Below, in pieces: positions 1 through 8,729 of a stretch of DNA of 64,000 nt. Each line of letters starts with the position of its first letter. Position 1 is the stretch's first letter. The translations under genes and the position numbers were made by a program. Origin of the DNA: Ketobacter sp. MCCC 1A13808 (lineage in GTDB: Bacteria > Pseudomonadota > Gammaproteobacteria > Pseudomonadales > Ketobacteraceae); assembly GCF_009746715.1 (NCBI RefSeq), contig NZ_VRKW01000002.1:62001-126000 (forward strand), written 5' to 3'. Below the pieces are notes generated by a model. That model did not search any database. It was not told the DNA's origin and saw only the letters and a program-made list of their open reading frames with translations.

Positions 1-544
1 TACCACCTATCAGCAAACACCATAACGGTTGTTGCAGTTGATGTGATTCCGCGAATCGCTCGCCGGCGACTTCGATTTCATTTACATCGATATAGCTGGG
101 CGCAAAATCCATCACAATATTGTTATCAGCACCGGCAATCGGCTCAATACTCATCACCGCCTTAAAACAATCCGAACGCAAGCCGCGTAAGGAACCGATA
201 AAAATATTCGGTTGTCCAGAGTCCTGCGCCAACGCTGCGTTAGCGAAAGAGGTATTACCACCACAGGAAATAATAAGTGTGCCTTGTTCTAGTTCGGGGG
301 GGATATTCTGATAGCCGCTGCGGATTAACGTGGAAGCGAATCCCAGCTTTGCATTCAGGCACGCACGATAGACAGCACGCAGCGGCTTGTGCTTCAGGAC
401 GAGGGTCATTTCGGTGACCACATCACTTTGCTTCAACCCGTAGGAATCACATAACCAGCTGACAAGCCCGCGCGCCTGATTCACATGACCCGGCACCCCA
501 TCACTTAAGATCAGTATTTTTTTAAAATTCATTTGCTTCAACAT
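1..544 (-). CDS. ELM1-family protein (putative glycosyltransferase-like), 5' part only
   Basis: An open frame runs on the minus strand from an ATG at 544 (or an in-frame ATG at 532) out of the window, so only about 180 N-terminal residues are visible. The protein starts MLKQMNFKKILILSDGVPGH and later has LIISCGGNTSFANAALAQ, NIFIGSLRGLR and a final LLIGGG-like strand. These Rossmann-type pieces, especially the DGxPGHxNQ start and the SCGGNT motif, match my memory of the ELM1/COG3660 family, which has a GT-B-like fold. In bacteria that family is often near lipopolysaccharide genes; no such neighbours are visible here. Neither start has a strong ribosome site. Family call is by motif memory; substrate unknown. 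Confidence 0.7.
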   Translation of the reverse strand, partial: MLKQMNFKKILILSDGVPGHVNQARGLVSWLCDSYGLKQSDVVTEMTLVLKHKPLRAVYRACLNAKLGFASTLIRSGYQNIPPELEQGTLIISCGGNTSFANAALAQDSGQPNIFIGSLRGLRSDCFKAVMSIEPIAGADNNIVMDFAPSYIDVNEIEVAGERFAESHQLQQPLWCLLIGG

Positions 545-855
545 AACCCACACATTGCGGCAACCTGCAGTAGTGCAGTGATAGTAGCATAACTTATTGA
601 AATGCTCGTGCATTCAGGATATTTCAAACACGGACTCCATTACCAGAGTGGGCGCCGGTCCGCCACCAAACCCGAACTATGTCACGTTAATGAACGGGGT
701 TATTGCACCTGGCCCGGGCTTTAATCCGCACAATTGTGATGTGAAAAGCTTGACTGATCTAAAGCCACCGATCGGACTAGGATGATTCTGTGCAGATGGA
801 GATGTACTGCTTTTAAACACGAAGAACACTCGAGTAATACAACAAGGAGTTTTAC
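545..855. other. intergenic region upstream of the unknown three-gene cassette
   Basis: This 311-base stretch separates the divergent ELM1-family gene and the cassette starting at 856. It should hold both promoters, but I see no convincing -35/-10 pair. A 62-codon frame with a TTG start (597-785, Gly/Pro/Asn-rich) lies inside it without a clear ribosome site. A good ribosome site (AAGGAG, about 844-849) sits just before the ATG at 856. Confidence 0.5.
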
Positions 856-1740
856 ATGGCGTTCACAGATCATTGCGACCTTTACGGCGCAGTGAATGAG
901 GCAGGCATCAATCAGGTAGTAAAGCATTTGATGCAACTGCGCCCTTCACTGTTCAACTATGGCACTGAATTTATCGCAAATAACCCTGAACTTTTGTGTC
1001 ATCCAATCGAAGCAAACCCGCTGGTTTATTCACGCAACAATCCGATATTAACTGTGGAAAAACCACTCCCCGTGCTGGGTACGAACGGTTTAATTAACTT
1101 GAATTACTGTCTGCAGCTGGTAGACGCAAAAATCGACTTTCACCGCAACAACGTGATTGAGCTGGCGCCTGAAATACAAGATATTCCAGCGCAACATTTT
1201 GTTTTGAGCGCGAAAGCCTGCGCCGGATTAGGATGTCCGGAAGAAGAAATCACCCGCTTTCTTGAACGTGCTATCGAAACAATATACGACATTATTCTGC
1301 TGGACGACGTTGTGGGTGATGCACTCAATGGCAAACAGCCTGCAGCCGGGGCAACGACAACAACGCATGTTCCGCAACGACAACCGCCCGCGCCATTCAC
1401 AATTCCCACACGGCGTCTGCATTGCTTTTGCCTGGAAGTCCAGGCCCTGTGCCACATCGAAACCCGAAAAGTGGGTAACCGGTATTTGTTCGCACCCAAA
1501 ATGGACAAACTGGAAATTATCGACATGCAACCAGAGGCAATGGAAAACAGTATTGAATGCTACCTGGCGCAGGTAATCCGGCTGGGTTTGCTGCCCCGTA
1601 TCCGTATCGCTTTGGAAAAAATCGTGTTTGATCAACTGCAGATCGTCAATATCGCTGTCAAGCCAGCTAGCGGGGTAACGAACAACCCCGCCATCGAGGA
1701 CGACGAGCTCAAAGTATTTATCGATATGGAGGTCGCGTGA
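856..1740 (+). CDS. unknown protein, TULIP-like architecture, first gene of cassette
   Basis: I do not recognise this 294-residue protein. It has no signal peptide or membrane segment. Visible order: an N-terminal helical stretch (INQVVKHLMQL), beta-rich segments (LQLVDAKIDFHRNNVIEL), a short Cys motif (ACAGLGC), a helix, a low-complexity linker rich in Ala, Thr, Pro and Gln around residues 155-185, more strands, a long helix (AQVIRLGLLPRIRIALEKIV) and a last strand DDELKVFIDMEV. The next gene shows the same order and ends in a similar strand (DDEMILTADVGD), so I infer that the two are distant paralogues. A tubular lipid-binding (TULIP/BPI-like) fold would explain the pattern, but this is inference. 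AAGGAG lies 6 bases before ATG. The next gene begins one base after this stop, so the genes are almost certainly co-transcribed. Confidence 0.75.
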   Translation: MAFTDHCDLYGAVNEAGINQVVKHLMQLRPSLFNYGTEFIANNPELLCHPIEANPLVYSRNNPILTVEKPLPVLGTNGLINLNYCLQLVDAKIDFHRNNVIELAPEIQDIPAQHFVLSAKACAGLGCPEEEITRFLERAIETIYDIILLDDVVGDALNGKQPAAGATTTTHVPQRQPPAPFTIPTRRLHCFCLEVQALCHIETRKVGNRYLFAPKMDKLEIIDMQPEAMENSIECYLAQVIRLGLLPRIRIALEKIVFDQLQIVNIAVKPASGVTNNPAIEDDELKVFIDMEVA

Positions 1741-1741
1741 C

Positions 1742-2665
1742 ATGGCCCATTTGACTGTAGCGTCTTCAGAAAACGCAGTGATCAAGCTATTTGAAGGTAT
1801 TCGCGATAATTTTTCAGTGGATCAATCCGATAGCGCCGACTTCGGTCCTTTTACCGCAGGCTACGAAGTTGCCTTCCATCTGGAAGGCGGTGACGTGGAT
1901 TTACAGAGCGACAATAGCATTGTTGTGAGTGAACTGGATATCAAGTGGGATAAATTGCGGGTGTTCGCCGGCATCGATATCCCGGAGCTGTGCATTGGAG
2001 GGTTTTGTATTATTCCAAACCCGTTCGGTGGCTGCCTGGTGCGGGCACCGCGTATTTGTATATTCGATGACGATCCTGATATCGGTATCGACCTCAACTT
2101 AAACGGCCTGCTGACCTCGGAAATATCGCTGGCGGCCAAGCCGGTGTTGAAATATCACGTTAACCCGGCGCGACCACCGGCGATGAACTGGCTGGATGCT
2201 GAGGATGCCGGGCTGGCCAACCATTGGCAGCTATTTATCGATCCGGAATGGGTGGACATCGATGTATTTGACTGGTCGGATATTGTCGGTGATCTACTGG
2301 AGGATGCGCTGGACAATGCCATTGACGGTTTGTTGTTTTTCCTGCCGGGCTGGGCCAAGGATCTAATCAGAGCAATACTCGGCCCGGTCATCGACCTGGT
2401 ACGCGCAATTCTCGATATCGGCGATGACATTGACGAATGGCTGTCGGATTTGCTCGGTGTCAGTCTGGGTCTGTTTGATCTGATCCTGACGCTGGTCGCC
2501 GACCATTTCGCCAAACAATATCCCTTATTGGAAATTGAAGATCCTTTCCCGGTGATCCCCTATCAAGCGGGTCTGATTCCCGTGAAATTACCGATCGAGA
2601 CTTTGGCCGTTACTATCACTGACGATGAAATGATACTGACCGCAGACGTAGGAGACACCTTATGA
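1742..2665 (+). CDS. unknown protein, TULIP-like architecture, second gene of cassette
   Basis: 307 residues, strongly acidic, no signal peptide. It starts with a helix (NAVIKLFEGIRDNF), then strands (GYEVAFHLEGGDVDLQSDN), then a Cys/Gly/Pro segment (ELCIGGFCIIPNPFGGC plus a later Cys). The middle is a long hydrophobic and amphipathic helical block around residues 190-265 (ILGPVIDLVRAILDIGDDID; LSDLLGVSLGLFDLILTLVA), followed by LIPVKLPIETLAV and a closing strand DDEMILTADVGD. A helix, curved sheet, amphipathic helix and final strand is the order expected of TULIP lipid-binding domains; I infer this and cannot test it here. I have a vague memory of similar uncharacterised proteins in other bacteria, but no name. 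It overlaps the next gene by 4 bases (ATGA), which implies translational coupling. Confidence 0.75.
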   Translation: MAHLTVASSENAVIKLFEGIRDNFSVDQSDSADFGPFTAGYEVAFHLEGGDVDLQSDNSIVVSELDIKWDKLRVFAGIDIPELCIGGFCIIPNPFGGCLVRAPRICIFDDDPDIGIDLNLNGLLTSEISLAAKPVLKYHVNPARPPAMNWLDAEDAGLANHWQLFIDPEWVDIDVFDWSDIVGDLLEDALDNAIDGLLFFLPGWAKDLIRAILGPVIDLVRAILDIGDDIDEWLSDLLGVSLGLFDLILTLVADHFAKQYPLLEIEDPFPVIPYQAGLIPVKLPIETLAVTITDDEMILTADVGDTL

Positions 2666-3387
2666 GCTTACGATTAAATCGCCACGTGCTGGAACAAACC
2701 CGCTACGATAGCGGCTTGCTTGGTCAGCTGGGATTTGTTGTGCATCCCTACCCTGATGCCGGGCGCTATAAAGTAGAAATATACCGGCACGATAAATTGC
2801 AGCAGGCATTGCTGCTTGATGTTAATGCGTCCTCCGGGGACTCTCAGCTGTCAATAGATCTGGCTGCCACGGAACATAAACGTCCACCACAAGACCCTTG
2901 CTGTTGTGATGATGACAGCGGCTCAAACTACAAGTCCAGGCAACTGGCCAAAGGCGGCTACGCGTTGTTCTACGTTGGCAGCGGATCAGGCGGATATCAT
3001 GTTAAAAGCTATGCGCTCGACCCGGACTCGAAACAGGATTCGTTCGACAGTACGCGGCTTAACCGGGGTGATCTATTCGGCATCACGCTAATACGGCCCG
3101 GGCATTACCACGTCACCAACACACCAAAAAAACGACACGGCAAGATCAGCGTCGAAGCGGTATCTGCCAGCAAAACGCCTTATCAGCCTCCGGAGGCGCT
3201 TCAAATTGAAGTGGACACGTTGACGGATAACAACAAGGCGGTCACGCTGACTCAAGCGCAAGGCATGGTATTTCACGCCAGCCAGGACGACCGGATTCTG
3301 ATTGAATTGGACGCGGACACCATCAAAAAACAGCAACCAGAGGAAAACCGTAAAACAGCACGCTGGAGCAAACACCGAAGAAAGTAG
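2662..3387 (+). CDS. unknown beta-rich protein, third gene of cassette
   Basis: 241 residues, not recognised. The ATG overlaps the previous stop. No signal peptide or membrane segment. The N-terminal half alternates strand-like segments (LGFVVHPYPDAGRYKVEIY, LQQALLLDVNA); residues about 78-84 form an acidic Cys cluster (CCCDDD) that could bind metal. The middle reads GGYALFYVGSGSGGYHVKSY and GDLFGITLIRPGHYHVTN, the latter vaguely like a cupredoxin loop (Gly-His-Tyr-His). The C-terminus is a basic, disordered tail (RKTARWSKHRRK). Its tight coupling to two TULIP-like genes suggests a shared complex or pathway. No function can be assigned. Confidence 0.7.
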   Translation: MSLRLNRHVLEQTRYDSGLLGQLGFVVHPYPDAGRYKVEIYRHDKLQQALLLDVNASSGDSQLSIDLAATEHKRPPQDPCCCDDDSGSNYKSRQLAKGGYALFYVGSGSGGYHVKSYALDPDSKQDSFDSTRLNRGDLFGITLIRPGHYHVTNTPKKRHGKISVEAVSASKTPYQPPEALQIEVDTLTDNNKAVTLTQAQGMVFHASQDDRILIELDADTIKKQQPEENRKTARWSKHRRK

Positions 3388-3458
3388 TTTTTTGTCTCCA
3401 TAAAGACACCATCGGTGCTTCGATGGCGATAAGGAAATAACAACTTGAGCACAGACAA

Positions 3459-3496
3459 CAGGTTCGCAGTGGGGCTTATACCCTCTTGCGAACCTG
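3459..3496. repeat. perfect inverted repeat between convergent genes
   Basis: CAGGTTCGCA (3459-3468) and TGCGAACCTG (3487-3496) are perfect 10-base arms around an 18-base loop. They lie between the cassette end and the convergent YebC-family gene, where a shared terminator is expected. There is no T-run on either side, so intrinsic termination is uncertain. Confidence 0.45.
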
Positions 3497-3535
3497 CTTA
3501 ACAGGACGCGTCACCAACAGCCTTCCGGCCACGCT

Positions 3536-4261
3536 CTAAACATCTTCAAACTCTCCGTTGTGATAGATTTCCTGAACATCCTCAAGCTCGTTGAGCAGGC
3601 CGACAAAACGCTCAAACTGCTCAGCATCATCACCCGCCAGCGGATGAGGCATGAGCGGCAAATAGGTAATCTCCTGAACCTCAAAATCCGTTTCCGGATT
3701 GATTTCCAATATTGCCGTTTTCGCTTTGAAATAATCGGCGGGAGGTACCAACACGGTAATCATGCCATCATCACATTCAATATCTTTGACGTCGGCATCG
3801 GCTTCCAGCAGCGCTTCCAATGCTGCTTCTTCATCATCACCGGCAAACACAAACATGGCGCTGTGATCGAATTGGTGGGATACGGAACCCTGGGTGCCTA
3901 ATTTCGCTTTGCATTTGGAAAACACACCGCGAATTTCACCAAAGGTTCGGTTGCCGTTGTCAGTGAGCGCACTGATCAACACCATGCAGCCACCCGGTCC
4001 GATACCCTCATAGAGTGCAGGCAGGAAATCTTCACCGCTGCCCCCCTGGGCCTTATCAATGGCTTTATCAATGACGTGAGACGGAACCTGGTCCTTTTTT
4101 GCCCGGTCCAGTAGTCCGCGCAACGCCAGGTTGGCGGACGGATCCGGGCCACCGTTCTTGGCGGCGACGTAAATCTCACGCCCGTATTTGGAATACACTT
4201 TGGTTTTTGCTGCGGCCGTTTTGGCCATAGAAACTTTACGGTTTTGGTACGCTCTGCCCAT
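3536..4261 (-). CDS. YebC/PmpR family protein (YeeN-like)
   Basis: 241 residues of the YebC family, proteins that bind nucleic acid or ribosomes and have been described as transcription regulators or translation factors. The start MGRAYQNRKVSMAK and the motifs YSKYGREIYVAAKNGGPDP, VPSHVIDKAIDKAQGG, YEGIGPGG and the acidic C-terminus DVQEIYHNGEFEDV resemble E. coli YeeN more than YebC itself: the family signature reads KYGREIYVAAKNGG instead of the usual KLIREI form. Length is normal. It is a single gene, convergent with the unknown cassette. A later in-frame ATG (MAKTAAA) could also start the protein. Family call is firm; the molecular role in this organism is not established. Confidence 0.93.
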   Translation of the reverse strand: MGRAYQNRKVSMAKTAAAKTKVYSKYGREIYVAAKNGGPDPSANLALRGLLDRAKKDQVPSHVIDKAIDKAQGGSGEDFLPALYEGIGPGGCMVLISALTDNGNRTFGEIRGVFSKCKAKLGTQGSVSHQFDHSAMFVFAGDDEEAALEALLEADADVKDIECDDGMITVLVPPADYFKAKTAILEINPETDFEVQEITYLPLMPHPLAGDDAEQFERFVGLLNELEDVQEIYHNGEFEDV

Positions 4262-4363
4262 GGGAAAAGATGCTTCTTTTTATGAATGGTGGAAAATAGC
4301 GAGATTGTACCCGTTCACCGCTGCTTTGTCGTGTTTGGCGGGTTTGCTCTGTTTGGCATAAAT

Positions 4364-4390
4364 GAAAAAGCCCGCCGGGAAAGGCGGGCT
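4364..4390 (-). terminator. intrinsic terminator of the molybdoenzyme operon
   Basis: On the minus strand AGCCCGCC, a 6-base loop, GGCGGGCT and a T5 run form a textbook hairpin about 55 bases after the stop of the DmsBC fusion gene. Confidence 0.88.
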
Positions 4391-4443
4391 CTGAGCCCCT
4401 TATTGCTGGAACCTATCTATTTCTGACTTACACCGGCTGCGGA

Positions 4444-6360
4444 TCAATGCAGATGCGGCACTACCCCCACCTGGGGCATATTGGCCAGTCCGATATCCCG
4501 AGCATGTTCTTCAAAGCCTTTGTTCTTCCAGAAGAAAGCACCCGGCATAGTGGTCGGGATGACCAGCACATAAAACAGCGCCCGGCCCGCCAACAGCGTC
4601 ACTACAGAAACCAATGACAGGATGGCAAACAGTGCCAGTGCACCAATCCCCTGCAACGGCATCAGCGCCAGAGCCAACGCCAGCACGGTGCAACCTGCCA
4701 ACGCCACGTTCCGCGCCATATAGGTTTTGCCGAAGGTGGTGTTCTGAATGTAATGGGCTGCTGCGCCCTCACCGGATTCCGTGTTCAGGTAGCGGGCATG
4801 AGCCGCCAGCCCCACGCTTTCTGCAACCAGCCCGATAACGGCCATAGCACCCAGGATGGTCACCAGGCCAGCGCTTTCGGTGCCGTTGATCAGGTAGACC
4901 GGTAACAGGAAAACACCCAGCAAAACAGCACCCAGACTGAACATGGTGCCGAAGAAACTGGTGATCACCTGCCAGTGGTTCCAGAACGGACGCGCTTTTA
5001 TACGGTAAATATTGTGCATAAACCACAAGCCAACCACGGCGGACACCAGCGCAAAGGCACCGGCAGCTTGCGCCAGCCATTCCACAATAGCCCACTCTAA
5101 CCAGATGTTCACCAGCTTAAGCGCGGTGTAACCGGCCATACCGGCGAAGAACATGGCAACACCCAACGCTTCCCGCGACAGCGGTGAATATTTCAGGTTA
5201 TTAAAACCACGGTAAAAACGCAGCGGTTTACCCAGATGCAGGGTAGATAACACCAGAACACCAGCCTGGATCACCATAAACACGGCTAACATCGGGATAA
5301 ACATGATGCTGGATTCAAAACCTGCAATGCTGTCCATGCCCAACCAAGGCGCCAGAAACAGGGCGATAAATGCGCCCATTACCGCCTGAGTCGACAAGGT
5401 AAAAATAACCAGCGGGTTTTCACGTGAACTAAGGCGTTCGATATTCCAGTGAGTTTCCTGACCTTCTTTCTCATCCACCACCGAGCGGAACTGACCGTCG
5501 TCACCTTTATGGTATTTCACCGGCATGGAATCCGTGCGGGTCACTTCATTGGGCATGGACTTGATTTGCTGGAAACGGATATTCGGGTTGGTGATCGCAG
5601 GATCAGGAAAGCCGGGAATCTGCGGCAGAATCTGTTCACGATTTTCAGGTAGGTTTTCTATTACGCCGAAGTTCAGTGCATTGCCCAAACAAGCAGAAAC
5701 ACAGGCTGGTTTAAGGCCTTCTTCCAGACGATCCACACACATATTGCATTTGGAAACCTGCCCCTGAATGGGGTCAAGCTGCGGCGCGTTGTAAGGGCAA
5801 ACCCAGGTGCAGTAACCACAACCGAAGCAAGTGTCCGGATCCTGCAAAACCGCCCCATACTCTATGTGCTTGGTATATGCACGGGTAGGACAGCCCTTCA
5901 GGCACACCGGATCGTCACAATGATTACAGGCCATGGAGATGTTCATGCGTTTGTAGTCAGGGTAGGTCCCCCCTTCCACATAGCCCACTGAACGGAAACT
6001 AATATGGGCCGGGTTGCCGTTTTTCTCACTACAGGCCGCTTCACAGGCGTGACAGCCAATGCAGTTATCGGCAGTAAAATGAAAGCCGTGCTGCTTATAG
6101 CGATTCGGGTTATCACCGATCGCCGGGTTTTCATTGATTTTCAGCGACGTGTCACAGGGCAAAGCGCCACCGGTCAGATCCAGCAAATCGATCTTGCGAC
6201 CGTAGCGATTCAGTTCCTTAACTTCAAAATCCGTGAGCTTGGCGTAATCCTGTTCGCCAGGTCGGGCTTCCCAAAGCCGCTTGGCTTCGGTATAGATCGG
6301 ATCCGGCTCGGCGCCGATCTGGTCCAGCCGGTCGCGCACATTTCGTAAAATACTTAACAT
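4444..6360 (-). CDS. DmsB-DmsC fusion: four-cluster ferredoxin plus membrane anchor
   Basis: 638 residues joining two subunits that are usually separate. Residues about 90-260 carry four 4Fe-4S motifs typical of DmsB-type electron-transfer subunits (CIGCHACEAAC, CNHCDDPVCLKGCP, CFGCGYCTWVCP, CNMCVDRLEEGLKPACVSAC). From about residue 315 the protein becomes a polytopic membrane domain of the DmsC/NrfD-like anchor type (for example LVIFTLSTQAVMGAFIALFL), with roughly eight hydrophobic segments. It should pass electrons between membrane quinol and the catalytic subunit encoded 26 bases upstream. There is no Tat signal on either protein, so the FeS and catalytic parts probably face the cytoplasm. 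A strong ribosome site (GGGAGAGGGAA) precedes ATG. About 80 N-terminal residues ahead of the first cluster are of unknown role. The natural substrate of the complex is not shown by sequence. Confidence 0.9.
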   Translation of the reverse strand: MLSILRNVRDRLDQIGAEPDPIYTEAKRLWEARPGEQDYAKLTDFEVKELNRYGRKIDLLDLTGGALPCDTSLKINENPAIGDNPNRYKQHGFHFTADNCIGCHACEAACSEKNGNPAHISFRSVGYVEGGTYPDYKRMNISMACNHCDDPVCLKGCPTRAYTKHIEYGAVLQDPDTCFGCGYCTWVCPYNAPQLDPIQGQVSKCNMCVDRLEEGLKPACVSACLGNALNFGVIENLPENREQILPQIPGFPDPAITNPNIRFQQIKSMPNEVTRTDSMPVKYHKGDDGQFRSVVDEKEGQETHWNIERLSSRENPLVIFTLSTQAVMGAFIALFLAPWLGMDSIAGFESSIMFIPMLAVFMVIQAGVLVLSTLHLGKPLRFYRGFNNLKYSPLSREALGVAMFFAGMAGYTALKLVNIWLEWAIVEWLAQAAGAFALVSAVVGLWFMHNIYRIKARPFWNHWQVITSFFGTMFSLGAVLLGVFLLPVYLINGTESAGLVTILGAMAVIGLVAESVGLAAHARYLNTESGEGAAAHYIQNTTFGKTYMARNVALAGCTVLALALALMPLQGIGALALFAILSLVSVVTLLAGRALFYVLVIPTTMPGAFFWKNKGFEEHARDIGLANMPQVGVVPHLH

Positions 6361-6386
6361 GGTTGTTTCCCTCTCCCTACTACAAA

Positions 6387-8576
6387 TTAAAAAGCGCGTC
6401 GTTCAGCGTTGAGTTTGGCGGCCTGCTTCTGATCCGTCTGTTCGATGCGTACGGAGCATTGCTTATAGGCAGGCTGACGGGAGTGTGGGTCCAGCAATCC
6501 CAGCGACAACCGGTTCACACAATCGTGGAAATGGAACGGGATAAAGACCATATTGCGCGGCACCCGTTGCGTCAGTTGCACCAGCACCACCGCATCGCCA
6601 CGACGGGAAACCAGACGCACATAGGTCTGATGTTTGATGCCCAATTCCATAGCTGCATCCGGGTTCATTTCCATATAAGGTGTGGGACTGAATTTATTGC
6701 AGTTACCTAACTTGCCGGTTCGGGTACGGGTATGAAAATGCTCAACCACCCGGCCGCTATTCATCCAGAACGGATAGTCTTCACAGGGTCGCTCATTGTT
6801 ATCGATGAACGGCAACGCGATCAGCTTGGCTTTGCCGTCGGGATACTGGAACACCCCATCGGTATATAAGCGCGGATCGCCCTTGCCTCCTTCCATCCCT
6901 TCACGGTACGGCCACTGGATGCCTCTGCTTTCTTCAATAAGGTCATGGCTCATACCGGAAATGTCCAGAGTACGTTTGGAACCTTTGGACAGCACTTTCA
7001 TTTCATCAAAGGCTTCTGAAGGCGTTTCCGGAAAGTGAATTTTCTGGCCGTTTTCAAATCGCTTGGCGAGCTGGGAAAAGATCCAGAAATCCGGTTTTGA
7101 CTCCGCATGCGGAGTCACCACCGGGCGGATCAGATTGACCCGGCGCTCGGTATTGGTGAAACAACCGGTTTTTTCCGCCCATACCGCAGCGGGCAAAAAC
7201 AGGTGGGAATACTGATTTGTTTCCACATCCTGATACGCATCCTGTACCACCAGAAAATCGAGCTTCTCTAATGTTTTACGAATGCGGGGTGTGTTCGGCA
7301 TAGAGGTCATCGGGTTGGTCGCCACCAGCCACAGACCTTTGATTTGACCGGTTTCAATGGCAGGCAGAATATCGGTCATAAACATGCCGCGTTTTTCCGG
7401 AAAGAACGATTCATCAATGCCCCAGAATTCCGCGATTTCTTTACGGTGTTCCTTATTTTCCAGCGCACGGTATCCCGGCAACCCGGAACAGGAAGACCAC
7501 TCGCGGGTACCCATGGCATTACACTGACCGGTAATAGAAAGGCTGGTGCCGCCAGGGGTACCGATATTGCCGGTAATCAGGTTCAGGTTATTAATGCCCA
7601 CTACGCCGTCTGAACCGTGTGTGCTTTGGTTAATACCCATGGTCCAGATGCTCATGGCCTTGCCGGCTTTAGCATACAAACGGGCCACGTTGCGGATGGT
7701 GTCTTCGTCGATACCGCAAATGCGCGCAGCGGTGATGGGATCGTAATCTTTAACGCAATTCTCCAGCGCTTCGAACCCGGTGGTGTGCGCCTCAATATAT
7801 TCACGATCCTCCAGCCCTTCCGCCAGAATCACATGCATCAGCGCATTTTGCAGAACCACATCGGTACCGGGAGTAATCGGCAAATGGATATCCGCAAACT
7901 GGGCAAACATGGTGACTCGCGGGTCCACTACAATCAGCGGAAATTTACGCTTTTCCAATGCTTCTTTTAAGCGCCAGTAGATAATCGGATGCTGCTCGGG
8001 CAAATTCGAACCCCAGGCTATTAGGCAGTCCGTGTGCTCAAAATCGTCATAACAACCCGGTGGTCCGTCTGAACCGAACGACCGCTTGTAACCGGAAACC
8101 GCCGACGCCATACACAGGGTGGTATTACCGTCGTAGTTATTGGTGCCGATACAACCACGTACCAATTTCCCCAGGGTATAAAATTCTTCAGTCATGATCT
8201 GACCGGTAGAGACCACGGCAAATGCGTCACGACCGTGCTGGCTCTGAATGCGTTTAATCTCGCCAGCCATTTTGTCTAAGGCCGTATCCCAATCCGTCGG
8301 CTGCCAGGCATCCCAGGGTTTATTGCGCATAATAGGCCTATTACCGCGGCCGGAAGCTTCAAAAAGCTCATGCTCGAAGATCCCTTTAATACAGAGTTTG
8401 CCGCGATTAACATCCGCAGAAGCCACCCCCCGGGTTGCCACTGCTTTGCCTTTTTCATCGAGCCCCACTTCGATGGAACACCCCGTCGAGCAATAGCCGC
8501 ACGTGGTGTATTTCCACTGCTGGACTTTTTTGTCCAGTATCTTAATTTTCTTTCGATCCTGTCGGCCAAAAAGCAT
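6387..8576 (-). CDS. NasA/NarB-type molybdopterin oxidoreductase (assimilatory nitrate reductase-like)
   Basis: 729 residues. An N-terminal 4Fe-4S site is Cys26-x2-Cys29-x3-Cys33-x28-Cys62 (TTCGYCSTGCS, GKLCIKG). The segment NTTLCMASAVSGYKRSFG places Cys155 where nitrate reductases of the NarB/NasA group bind molybdenum, followed by SDGPPGCYDDFEHTDC. The motifs MGINQSTHGSDGVVGINNL and GQCNAMGTREWSS are also typical of that group, and the C-terminal dinucleotide-binding domain is complete. It lacks a Tat signal, so it is cytoplasmic. Known assimilatory enzymes take electrons from ferredoxin or a flavoprotein; here the partner is a DmsBC membrane module, so nitrate is only one candidate substrate. 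No nitrite reductase or nitrate transporter is nearby. AGAGGA precedes ATG. See the leader at 8641-8664 for possible regulation. Confidence 0.9.
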   Translation of the reverse strand: MLFGRQDRKKIKILDKKVQQWKYTTCGYCSTGCSIEVGLDEKGKAVATRGVASADVNRGKLCIKGIFEHELFEASGRGNRPIMRNKPWDAWQPTDWDTALDKMAGEIKRIQSQHGRDAFAVVSTGQIMTEEFYTLGKLVRGCIGTNNYDGNTTLCMASAVSGYKRSFGSDGPPGCYDDFEHTDCLIAWGSNLPEQHPIIYWRLKEALEKRKFPLIVVDPRVTMFAQFADIHLPITPGTDVVLQNALMHVILAEGLEDREYIEAHTTGFEALENCVKDYDPITAARICGIDEDTIRNVARLYAKAGKAMSIWTMGINQSTHGSDGVVGINNLNLITGNIGTPGGTSLSITGQCNAMGTREWSSCSGLPGYRALENKEHRKEIAEFWGIDESFFPEKRGMFMTDILPAIETGQIKGLWLVATNPMTSMPNTPRIRKTLEKLDFLVVQDAYQDVETNQYSHLFLPAAVWAEKTGCFTNTERRVNLIRPVVTPHAESKPDFWIFSQLAKRFENGQKIHFPETPSEAFDEMKVLSKGSKRTLDISGMSHDLIEESRGIQWPYREGMEGGKGDPRLYTDGVFQYPDGKAKLIALPFIDNNERPCEDYPFWMNSGRVVEHFHTRTRTGKLGNCNKFSPTPYMEMNPDAAMELGIKHQTYVRLVSRRGDAVVLVQLTQRVPRNMVFIPFHFHDCVNRLSLGLLDPHSRQPAYKQCSVRIEQTDQKQAAKLNAERRAF

Positions 8577-8640
8577 TATTTTGGTTCCTCTCTAGGGTTT
8601 ACTGGCGTCACGATGGTGCGGAGACGAAGTCAGAATCCAG

Positions 8641-8664
8641 CAAAAACGCACCCATGGAGTGCAT
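8641..8664 (-). promoter_or_regulatory. possible leader attenuator of the molybdoenzyme operon
   Basis: On the minus strand a six-pair stem GCACTC...GGGTGC (one G-T pair, 3-base loop) is followed by GTTTTTGC, about 65 bases before the ATG at 8576. A terminator inside a leader fits the NasT/NasR antitermination known for nitrate assimilation operons in Proteobacteria. The stem is short and no NasT gene is visible, so this is a hypothesis. Confidence 0.4.
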
Positions 8665-8729
8665 ACTGAATACTTTTGCGCCTGATTTTGATTATTCGTG
8701 CGTGCATTGCCAGTTACCAAACAAGAAAT

